8,966 nt of DNA from Streptomycetales bacterium (GTDB taxonomy: Bacteria; Actinomycetota; Actinomycetes; Prado026): NCBI GenBank assembly GCA_025361995.1, contig JANYIP010000253.1:1-8966 (forward strand), in the 5' to 3' direction. A program made the position numbers and the translations under genes. Numbering within the stretch: the stretch's first letter is position 1; each line of letters starts with the position of its first letter. The notes under the pieces were generated by a model. That model did no database searches. It was not told where the DNA came from and was given only the letters and a program-made list of their open reading frames with translations. Shown here one piece after another: positions 1 to 6,577 of the stretch.

Positions 1-2119
1 TCGCTGCCGTCTCGGCTCCGCCGCGAAGGACACGCAGTGCGCGGGCTCGGCTCGGGTGGCGCAGCAGCCACTCGGTGGCCCGGTCGGCGGGCAGCGGGCG
101 GCTGGCGTACCAGCCCTGCGCGCTGTCGCACCCGAGGTCGGCGAGGACGTCCCAGATCTCCTCGGTCTCGACCCCCTCGGCCACGGCCTCGATCCCGAGC
201 GCGTGGGCCAGGTCGACGATCGAGCGGACGATCTTGGTGTCGTCCGGCGAGGTCAGCAGCCGCTTCACGAACGACCGGTCGATCTTGATCTCGCTCACTG
301 GGAGCCGCTGAAGGAGCACGAGGGAGGAGTAGCCGGTGCCGAAGTCGTCAAGGCTCAGCTGGACACCGAGCCGCTCCAGCGCGCCGAGGGTGTCGGCGAC
401 GCGGGCGGGCTCGGACATCAGGACACGCTCGGTGAGCTCTAGGCGAAGCGCGCTGGCCGAAAGGCCGTGCCGGGCCAGCCCACGGCCGACGGTCTCGGCG
501 AGCATCGTCCCGTGCAGGTCCCGGGCCGAGACGTTGACGGCGACCGGGATCTCGAGCCCCACCGCCCACCACCGGGCCGCCTGCTCCAGGGCCGCGTCCA
601 CGACGTACGCGGTGAGCCTGTGCATGAGCCCGGATCGCTCGGCGAGCGGGATGAACTCGTCCGGGAAGATCAGACCGCGGTGCGGGTGCCGCCAGCGGAC
701 CAGCGCCTCGACGCCGACCACTGCGCCAGAGCTGAGCGCGACCTTGGGCTGGTAGTGCAGCTCGAGCTGGCCGCCGTCGATCCCCTGGCGCAGCGAGCCG
801 AGCAGACCCAGCCGGGTGGTGGAGTTCTGATCCTTGCCGGCGGAGTAGACCTCGATGCCGGATCGCTCGTCCTTGGCCAGGTACATCGCGACGTCCGCCG
901 AGCGCTGGAGCTGTGAGACGTCCTGGCCGTGGTCGGGGTAGAGCGCGATGCCGATGCTCGCCTCGAGCTCCAGCAGGACACCCTCGAAGTGGTACGGCTC
1001 GGCCAGCGCCGCCTGGATCCGGTGCGCCACGTCGGTCGCAGCCGCAGCGTCGGCGATGGACGGCAGGAGTACGGCGAACTCGTCGCCGCCGAGCCGGGCC
1101 ACGACATCCGTCGGCCGCAGCGCACCCCGGATCCGGGTGGCGACGTGGCCGAGCAACCGGTCGCCCATCTGGTGCCCGAGGGTGTCGTTGACCTCTTTGA
1201 ACCGGTCGAGGTCCAGCAGGAAGAGGCCGACGCGGCGACCCTCGTTGGTGTCGGCGTCCGCGTTCGCGAGAACCCTGTCCAGGGTCTCCAGCAGGAACTT
1301 GCGGTTCGGCAGCCCGGTGAGGACGTCGTGGTTGGCCTGGTGCTCCTTCTCCAGCGAGATGGCCGACGTGCGGTAGATCGCGAACAACGGGGGCAGCAGG
1401 AGCGGGAGCCACCACATGCTGGTCTGGACGGCGAGGGCGACCAGCGGGGAGATGACGATGACCGAGAAGTTCGACATCAGCAGGTAGCCGAAGTCCTCGA
1501 AGAACAGAGCACGGAAACGCTCCCCCGCGTACGCGGCGAGCACCCCCGACACGATGCAGTTGTTGGCCAGGAAGTAGACGACCCACGACAGCGCCATCAC
1601 CCACAGGTCGGGTGCGGTGATGCTGTGCAGGTGGCCGGCGCTGGCCCGGTACCCGCAGGCGTACATGGCGCCCCAGGCGAGCAGGAACGAGATGGAGTAC
1701 TGGGCCGGGTTGACCAGGGTGCGCCACCAGTCCTTGCGGGCGGCGAGGTCCGAGACGACCGAAGCCACCGCCTGCGCGAGCAGGGCTGGCCAGGGGCCCC
1801 ACACGAAGAGGATGGCGAAGGTGAAGGCGATCGAGGGGGTGATGCCCTCGCCGTAGGACCGTGAGGTGACGACCGGGCGCAGCTCGCCGAAGATCACCAG
1901 GGCGACGAGTGCCACGAGCGCGCCGGGTTTGGCGATCGGGCCGCTGTCGGACAGCCGGCCGAGCGCCCACAGCATCGCTGCGGCACCGGTGAGCAGAAAG
2001 GGCCAGAGCAGGAGTGCGAAGTGCGATCGACTGAACGGGCCAGGGGTAGTCGGGCCAGCCGAAGTCGAATCCTCGACCTCTGCCACCGGCCACCCCCTCA
2101 GATGGTCACTCTGAGTCAC
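1..2119 (-). CDS. Membrane-anchored bifunctional GGDEF-EAL cyclic-di-GMP protein (3' end beyond window)
   Basis: Predicted to make and break cyclic-di-GMP at the inner face of the membrane. I translated the frame by hand; it stays open for at least 706 codons and leaves the window without a stop. Residues about 25-250 form roughly eight hydrophobic segments (e.g. FALLLWPFLLTGAAAML, SIAFTFAILFVWGPWPALL, FSVIVISPLVALAV), followed by the linker SLEKEHQANHDVLTGLPNR, typical of the entry to a GGDEF domain. GGDEF is intact at 344-348, and an RxxD I-site (RPTD, 335-338) lies five residues before it. The EAL domain starts around 445 and keeps EALVRW (471-476), NVSARDL, ELTE, DDFGTGYSS (591-599), KIDRSFV, AEGVET and QGW, so both activities look possible. 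The GTG at 2119 was chosen because GGAGG lies 6 nt upstream; a GTG at 2086 behind GAGGGGG is a good alternative. The gene follows ligA by 77 nt and may have its own promoter. The membrane region resembles sensor modules of actinobacterial GGDEF and HD-GYP proteins, but I cannot name the family. Confidence 0.93.
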   Translation of the reverse strand, partial: MTQSDHLRGWPVAEVEDSTSAGPTTPGPFSRSHFALLLWPFLLTGAAAMLWALGRLSDSGPIAKPGALVALVALVIFGELRPVVTSRSYGEGITPSIAFTFAILFVWGPWPALLAQAVASVVSDLAARKDWWRTLVNPAQYSISFLLAWGAMYACGYRASAGHLHSITAPDLWVMALSWVVYFLANNCIVSGVLAAYAGERFRALFFEDFGYLLMSNFSVIVISPLVALAVQTSMWWLPLLLPPLFAIYRTSAISLEKEHQANHDVLTGLPNRKFLLETLDRVLANADADTNEGRRVGLFLLDLDRFKEVNDTLGHQMGDRLLGHVATRIRGALRPTDVVARLGGDEFAVLLPSIADAAAATDVAHRIQAALAEPYHFEGVLLELEASIGIALYPDHGQDVSQLQRSADVAMYLAKDERSGIEVYSAGKDQNSTTRLGLLGSLRQGIDGGQLELHYQPKVALSSGAVVGVEALVRWRHPHRGLIFPDEFIPLAERSGLMHRLTAYVVDAALEQAARWWAVGLEIPVAVNVSARDLHGTMLAETVGRGLARHGLSASALRLELTERVLMSEPARVADTLGALERLGVQLSLDDFGTGYSSLVLLQRLPVSEIKIDRSFVKRLLTSPDDTKIVRSIVDLAHALGIEAVAEGVETEEIWDVLADLGCDSAQGWYASRPLPADRATEWLLRHPSRARALRVLRGGAETAA

Positions 2120-2120
2120 C
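2104..2120. promoter_or_regulatory. Imperfect 17-bp palindrome over the GGDEF-EAL start codon
   Basis: The minus strand reads GGTGACTCAGAGTGACC. It has 8-bp arms with seven of eight positions pairing around a central A, and it covers the preferred GTG start at 2119. A third GTGAC occurs 21 nt upstream of the one at the start (minus strand, 2136-2140). It could be a small operator or a weak RNA hairpin affecting initiation, or it could be chance. No known operator matches it to my knowledge. Confidence 0.25.
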
Positions 2121-2125
2121 ACATG

Positions 2126-2130
2126 CCTCC
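2126..2130 (-). promoter_or_regulatory. Shine-Dalgarno GGAGG of the GGDEF-EAL gene
   Basis: GGAGG on the minus strand lies 6 nt before the GTG at 2119 and 3 nt before the GTG at 2122, which favours 2119. A second purine-rich run, GAGGGGG at 2093-2099, sits 6 nt before the in-frame GTG at 2086, so initiation at either site, or both, is possible. The in-frame upstream stop TAG is at 2159-2161. The rest of the 77-nt gap to ligA (2120-2196) shows no convincing terminator or promoter. Confidence 0.5.
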
Positions 2131-2196
2131 GAGTTGTCACCAAGGTAGCGCGAAGCCACTAGCGTGCGCGAGCCCCTGCCGTGAGGAGTCGGCGGC

Positions 2197-4323
2197 TCAC
2201 CCGTTCGGCGCAGCATCCCCCGAGCCAGCCGCCGGGCCGCCAACCAGTGCGGCGGCCTGCGGCCCCGACTCCAGGAGCACTCCGAACCCGGCGTCGTCCA
2301 GGACGGGGACACCGAGGCTGCGGGCCTTGTCGAACTTGCTCCCCGGGTTCTCGCCAGCGACCACGAACGAGGTCTTCTTGGAGACCGATCCACTGACCTT
2401 CCCCCCCAGGATCTGCACGGCTTCGGTCGCAGCGTCGCGGCTCCAGCCGGTCAGGCTCCCGGTGATGACCACGGTCACGCCGTCGAGCGGACGGGGACCC
2501 TCGTCGCTGGCGTCCTCCGCGATGCGCACCCCGGACTCGCGCCAACGCTGCACCACCGACTGGTGCCACGGGACGTCCCACCACTCGAGCAGCGAGTCGG
2601 CGATGACCGGGCCGACACCCTCGACAGCGGCGAGCTGCTCCGGCGTCGCTGAGAAGATCGCGTCGAGGTCGCGGAGCTCCCGCGCCAGCGCCTGCGCCGC
2701 CGTCGGGCCGACGTGCCGGATCGACAGCCCGACGATGACCCGCCACAGCGGACGGGCCTTGGCCAGCTCGAGGTTGTCGACCAGCTTGGCGGCATTGGCG
2801 CCGAGGCTGCCGTCCTTGCGGGTGAAGAACGGGCAGGTGGCAAGCTGCTCGGCGGTGAGGGCGAAGACGTCGCCCTCGTCGGCGATGAGCCCGCTGGCGA
2901 GCAGGGCGACGGCCGCCTCGTACCCGAGCACCTCGATGTCGAACGCGCCGCGGCCGGCGAGGTGGAACACCCGCTCACGCAGCTGGGCCGGGCAGTTGCG
3001 CGAGTTGGGGCACCGGATGTCGATGTCCCCGTCTTTCTCCGGCCGCAGCTCGGTCCCGCACTCGGGGCAGTGGGTGGGCATCACGAAGGCCCGCTCGGTG
3101 CCGTCGCGCAGCTCGGCCACCGGTCCCACGATCTCGGGGATCACGTCGCCGGCCTTGCGCAGCACGACGGTGTCGCCGATGCGTACGTCCTTGCGGGCGA
3201 CCTCCTGGGCGTTGTGCAACGTCGCCATCTCGACGGTCGACCCGGACACCAGCACCGGCGCCATCACACCGAACGGGGTCGCCCGCCCGGTGCGGCCGAT
3301 GTTCACCGCGATGTCCAGGAGCTTGGTGGTGACCTCCTCGGGGGGGTACTTGAAGGCGATCGCCCACCGGGGCGCGCGCGAAGTCGAGCCGAGCCGCCGC
3401 TGGGTGGCCACGTCGTCCACCTTGACGACCACGCCGTCGATCTCGTGGTCGAGGTCGTGCCGGTGCTCGCCGTAGTGGGCGATGAAGCCGCGCACGCCGT
3501 CCAGGTCGTCGAAGACCTTGTACTGCGGGCTGACCGGGAGCCCCCAGGACGTCAGCGCGACGTACGCCTGCGACTGGCTGGCCGGCTCGAACCCCTCGCG
3601 CTTGCCGAGGCCGTGCACGACCAGCTTGAGCGGGCGGGAGGCGGTCACCCGCGGGTCCTTCTGCCGCAGCGACCCAGCCGCGGTGTTGCGCGGGTTGGCG
3701 AACGGCGGCTTCCCGGCCGCGACGAGGGTGGCGTTGAGCTCGGCGAACCCGGCCACCGGGAAGTACACCTCCCCGCGCACTTCGAGCAGCGCCGGCACTG
3801 GGTGGTCGGGATCGGTGCCGACCAGCCGGTCCGGCACGTTGTCCAGCGTCCGTACGTTCGGCGTGACGTCCTCGCCGGTGCGCCCGTCGCCGCGGGTCGC
3901 CGCCCTGGTCAGCCGGCCCGCGGTATAGACGAGGTCGATCGCGAGCCCGTCGTGCTTGACCTCGCAGAGCCAGCGGACGCCTCCCCCGGCATCGCGCAGC
4001 ACCCGCTCCGCCCAGGCCTCGAGCTCGGTGGCGTCGAAGACGTTGTCCAGGCTGAGCAGCCGTTCGAGGTGCTCGACGGCGGTGAACTGCGTGGAGTACG
4101 TCCCCCCCACCCGCTGGGTCGGGGAGTCCGGCGTGCGCAGGGACGGGTACGACTCCTCCAGCGTCTCGAGCTCGCGGAGCAGCCCGTCGTACTCGCCGTC
4201 GCTGGTCGTCGGCGCGTCGAGGACGTAGTAGCGGTACTGGTGCTCATCGATGATCTTGCCCAGCTCGACGGCTCGCTCGCGGTCGGCGGCGGACGGCTCA
4301 GCCATGGGTGGGTGCTCAGCCAC
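2197..4323 (-). CDS. ligA: NAD-dependent DNA ligase LigA
   Basis: Seals nicks in duplex DNA using NAD+ during replication and repair; in bacteria it is normally essential. At 708 aa from the GTG at 4323 it has the full family length. Domains in order: the NMN-binding Ia domain with HQYRYYVLDAP (28-38); the nucleotidyltransferase domain with the adenylated Lys123 in EVKHDG and the downstream TRGDGRTGEDVTPN; DGVVVK (296-301); the OB fold (about 335-410); a four-cysteine zinc finger (Cys419, 422, 438, 444); helix-hairpin-helix repeats (IRHVGPTAAQALA, VEGVGPVIADSL); and a C-terminal BRCT domain (about 612-690) with a short Gly/Ala tail. The x position of the KxDG motif is His, where I would expect a hydrophobic residue. 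The GTG at 4323 overlaps the stop of the MetE-like gene and has GAGGG 8 nt upstream. The ATG at 4305 (702 aa) has no visible ribosome site but cannot be excluded. Placement as the last gene of the block implies translational coupling. Confidence 0.98.
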   Translation of the reverse strand: MAEHPPMAEPSAADRERAVELGKIIDEHQYRYYVLDAPTTSDGEYDGLLRELETLEESYPSLRTPDSPTQRVGGTYSTQFTAVEHLERLLSLDNVFDATELEAWAERVLRDAGGGVRWLCEVKHDGLAIDLVYTAGRLTRAATRGDGRTGEDVTPNVRTLDNVPDRLVGTDPDHPVPALLEVRGEVYFPVAGFAELNATLVAAGKPPFANPRNTAAGSLRQKDPRVTASRPLKLVVHGLGKREGFEPASQSQAYVALTSWGLPVSPQYKVFDDLDGVRGFIAHYGEHRHDLDHEIDGVVVKVDDVATQRRLGSTSRAPRWAIAFKYPPEEVTTKLLDIAVNIGRTGRATPFGVMAPVLVSGSTVEMATLHNAQEVARKDVRIGDTVVLRKAGDVIPEIVGPVAELRDGTERAFVMPTHCPECGTELRPEKDGDIDIRCPNSRNCPAQLRERVFHLAGRGAFDIEVLGYEAAVALLASGLIADEGDVFALTAEQLATCPFFTRKDGSLGANAAKLVDNLELAKARPLWRVIVGLSIRHVGPTAAQALARELRDLDAIFSATPEQLAAVEGVGPVIADSLLEWWDVPWHQSVVQRWRESGVRIAEDASDEGPRPLDGVTVVITGSLTGWSRDAATEAVQILGGKVSGSVSKKTSFVVAGENPGSKFDKARSLGVPVLDDAGFGVLLESGPQAAALVGGPAAGSGDAAPNG

Positions 4324-5443
4324 GGACGAAACCCTCGGGTTCATCGGCGAGCTTTCGGGCCATCTCGCGGCTGGCCGCCAGCACCGCCCTTGCCTGCAGC
4401 GGCGTCGCACCGGCCAGCCCGCACCTCGGTGTCACGACGATGCGGGCCAGCTGCTCGACGGGCAGCCCGAGGCGCTGCCACAACCGGCGCAAGATCTCTG
4501 ACGCCCCCGCCACGACCTGGTCTGAGCCAGCACCTGCCCCTCGTGCCCCCGAGCCTGCCGTGGGAACCAGGCCGAGCATGAGCGCCAGGCCTGCCTCGAC
4601 GGCCTCACCGACCCCGTCGTCATCCGCCGGGGTCAGCAAGGTCGCGTCGACCGAGGCGAAGCCGAGCCCGGGACTGCCGTCGTCACGGATGTCGTGCAGC
4701 TCCCGGAGCAGGCGCAGCGGCGGGGACCCCGCGCAGCAGTGCACACCGGTACGTGCAGTCTCCACCTGCGCCGCCACCGACGCCGTGGCGGACGCCAACG
4801 ACGCCACCACGACCTGCTGATCGATCGCCGCGAGCCTGGTCAGGCCGCTGGGCGTGGGCACGCTGCCGTCGAGCACGTAGGGCAGGCCCGGTTCGTCGAG
4901 CTGGACGAAGAGGCTGATGCCTGGCAGCCGCTTCACCACCTCGGCGGCGTGGCCCGCGAGCGCGTCGGAGTACGCCTGGTGCAGGTCGCGCCGGGCGCCC
5001 GGGTCGCCCAGGATCTTGCGTCCGCTGCGGAGCTCGATCGCGGCGGCGAGGGTCCACGGACCGCACATCTGCACCTTGAACGGACCGGTCCACCCCTCGA
5101 GGAGCTCCTCCGCCGCGTCGAGGTCCTCCCCCAGGTAGGCGACGGAGCGCCGGGTCTCGTGGCCCGGACGGTCGGTCAGTGCCCACCCGGTCGGGCCCCA
5201 GGCCGCCGGGAAGTCCGGGAGCAGGGCGAGCGCCCGCCCGACCATCTCGCCGCCGGGGCCGCGCGCAGGCTGCTCGGGCAAGTGCGGGAACGCAGCGACC
5301 TCGTCGATGACGAGCTGCACGGCCTCGCGGATCGCCGTCCCGGGCAATGACCCCACGCCGGTCGAGGAGCCGTCCGGCCAGCGCCTGCTATCGGGTCCTG
5401 AGGCGGGTCCTGAGGCGGGTCCTGAGAGGTCTGGTTCTGACAC
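4316..5443 (-). CDS. MetE C-terminal-like 'methionine synthase' family protein
   Basis: This 375-aa protein resembles the catalytic C-terminal barrel of cobalamin-independent methionine synthase (MetE), but it is about half the length of true MetE. Visible family features are TGVGSLPGT (28-36) after a low-complexity leader, the barrel strand VQMCGPWTLA (124-133), LFVQLDEPGLPYVL (178-191), His235 and Cys237 in VHCCAG, and Cys341 in TPRCGLAG. His235, Cys237 and Cys341 would correspond to three of the four MetE zinc ligands. I could not identify the glutamate ligand, and residues 293-313 form a Gly/Ala-rich insertion. Actinobacterial orthologues next to ligA are usually annotated as methionine synthase (Rv3015c of M. 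tuberculosis occupies the same place), but as far as I know the substrate is unproven. A methyltransferase or a related zinc-dependent thiol alkylation enzyme is also possible. The GTG start follows mnmA by 20 nt with only a weak TAGG ribosome site. The stop overlaps the preferred ligA start. Confidence 0.85.
   Translation of the reverse strand: MSEPDLSGPASGPASGPDSRRWPDGSSTGVGSLPGTAIREAVQLVIDEVAAFPHLPEQPARGPGGEMVGRALALLPDFPAAWGPTGWALTDRPGHETRRSVAYLGEDLDAAEELLEGWTGPFKVQMCGPWTLAAAIELRSGRKILGDPGARRDLHQAYSDALAGHAAEVVKRLPGISLFVQLDEPGLPYVLDGSVPTPSGLTRLAAIDQQVVVASLASATASVAAQVETARTGVHCCAGSPPLRLLRELHDIRDDGSPGLGFASVDATLLTPADDDGVGEAVEAGLALMLGLVPTAGSGARGAGAGSDQVVAGASEILRRLWQRLGLPVEQLARIVVTPRCGLAGATPLQARAVLAASREMARKLADEPEGFVRG
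4332..4336 (-). promoter_or_regulatory. Shine-Dalgarno GAGGG supporting the GTG start of ligA
   Basis: GAGGG on the minus strand, inside the last codons of the MetE-like gene, lies 8 nt before the GTG at 4323. The start and stop overlap as GTGGCTGA, a layout typical of translational coupling. The competing ATG at 4305 is preceded by GAGCACCCACCC, which lacks a purine-rich ribosome site. Confidence 0.5.
5393..5426 (-). repeat. 12-bp tandem repeat coding for SGPA units
   Basis: On the plus strand, the unit gggtcctgaggc occurs twice in full (5393-5404, 5405-5416) and once as a 10-base partial copy (5417-5426). It encodes the SGPASGPASGPDS stretch near residues 7-19 of the MetE-like protein. Because 12 is a multiple of three, a change in copy number would lengthen or shorten the leader without a frameshift. 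Confidence 0.85.
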
Positions 5444-5463
5444 GTCGAGCAGCCTAGTGAGGG

Positions 5464-6573
5464 CTACCGACAGCCGCTGATGGTCGCGGACCCGACGACC
5501 CGCGTGCCGTCGTAGAGGACAACTGCCTGGCCGGGCGCGATGCCGTACGCCGGAGCCGCGAGCGCAACCACGAGCTCGCCGCCGTCATCCCCCTCGCCCT
5601 CGCCGGCGACCACGAGCTCGGCCACCGCGGGCAGCTCCTCGCCGTGCGCCCGCAGCTGGGCGCCGCAGCTGAACGCGCCGACCGGCGCCGGCCCGCACCA
5701 GCGCGGCCGGATCCCCAGGACGGAGTGCACAGCGAGCTCGGACTGCGCGCCGACCGTCACCGTCCGGCTGACCGGGGAGATGTCGAGGACGTAGCGCGGC
5801 CGGCCGTCGGCGGCCGGGCGGTCGATGCGCAGGCCGCGACGCTGGCCCACCGTGAACGCGAACGCGCCCTCGTGCGCCCCGACGACGACCCCGTCCGTGT
5901 CGACGATGTCACCGGGTGCGTCGCCGATCGCGGTGCGCAGGAAGCCGGCCGTGTCGCCGTCGGCGATGAAGCAGATGTCGTGGCTGTCCGGCTTCTCCGC
6001 GACGGCCAGCCCGCGGGCCGCGGCCTCGTCCCGTACCTGCGCCTTGGTCGTGTCACCGAGCGGGAACATCGCCCCGGCGAGCTGGTCGGCGGTCAGCACC
6101 CCGAGCACGTACGACTGGTCCTTGCCCGGGTCCACGGCTCGGTGGAGCTCACGGCCAGTGCCGGTGTCGACCTCGCCGTCGACCAGGCGCGCGTAGTGCC
6201 CGGTGCAGACAGCGTCGAAGCCGAGCGCCCTGGCCCGGTCGAGGACGGCAGCGAACTTGATCCGCTCGTTGCAGCGCAGGCACGGGTTCGGCGTACGTCC
6301 TGCGGCGTACTCGGCGACGAAGTCCTCGACCACGTCAGCCGCGAACCGCTCGGCCAGGTCCCACACGTAGAAGGGGATCCCCAGCACGTCGGCGGCCCGC
6401 CGGGCGTCGCGGGCGTCCTCGAGGGTGCAGCAGCCGCGGGCACCGGAGCGGAAGGACTTGGGGTTCAGCGACAGCGCCAGGTGGACGGCGGTGACGTCGT
6501 GCCCGGCGTCGACCGCGCGGGCCGCGGCCACCGCCGAGTCCACACCGCCGGAGACGGCGGCAAGAACGCGCAC
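5464..6573 (-). CDS. mnmA: tRNA-specific 2-thiouridylase MnmA (TrmU)
   Basis: Adds sulfur to C2 of the wobble uridine (U34) of tRNAs for Lys, Glu and Gln, using ATP to adenylate the base and a protein persulfide as sulfur donor; cytosolic. The 369-aa protein has the PP-loop SGGVDS at 8-13, the two catalytic cysteines at Cys101 (NPCLRCNERIKF) and Cys201 (DSHDICFI), the tRNA-contacting stretch GHYARL (125-130), the KDQSYVLGVL motif (151-160) and a C-terminal beta-barrel region with VGQRRGL (242-248). Everything needed for activity is present. The GTG at 6573 was chosen because the PP-loop starts almost immediately after it, as in the family, and AAGAGGG lies 9 nt upstream inside the desulfurase gene. 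The desulfurase stop codon is only 4 nt before this start, so the two are probably translationally coupled and co-expressed. Confidence 0.97.
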   Translation of the reverse strand: MRVLAAVSGGVDSAVAAARAVDAGHDVTAVHLALSLNPKSFRSGARGCCTLEDARDARRAADVLGIPFYVWDLAERFAADVVEDFVAEYAAGRTPNPCLRCNERIKFAAVLDRARALGFDAVCTGHYARLVDGEVDTGTGRELHRAVDPGKDQSYVLGVLTADQLAGAMFPLGDTTKAQVRDEAAARGLAVAEKPDSHDICFIADGDTAGFLRTAIGDAPGDIVDTDGVVVGAHEGAFAFTVGQRRGLRIDRPAADGRPRYVLDISPVSRTVTVGAQSELAVHSVLGIRPRWCGPAPVGAFSCGAQLRAHGEELPAVAELVVAGEGEGDDGGELVVALAAPAYGIAPGQAVVLYDGTRVVGSATISGCR

Positions 6574-6577
6574 CGGG

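Noticed and set aside
348..2093. Minus-strand 581-codon open frame overlapping the GGDEF-EAL gene
   Set aside because: Its translation is Arg/Pro/Ala-rich with no motif, while the neighbouring frame carries complete GGDEF and EAL domains.
2120..2196. Possible terminator after ligA
   Set aside because: No stable stem followed by a U-run is visible, so read-through or factor-dependent ending cannot be judged from sequence.
2713..4581. Long plus-strand open frame (622 codons) opposite ligA
   Set aside because: It lies antisense to a fully recognisable LigA. Its translation is rich in Gly, Val, Arg and His with no family motif, as expected for a GC-rich codon-position shadow.
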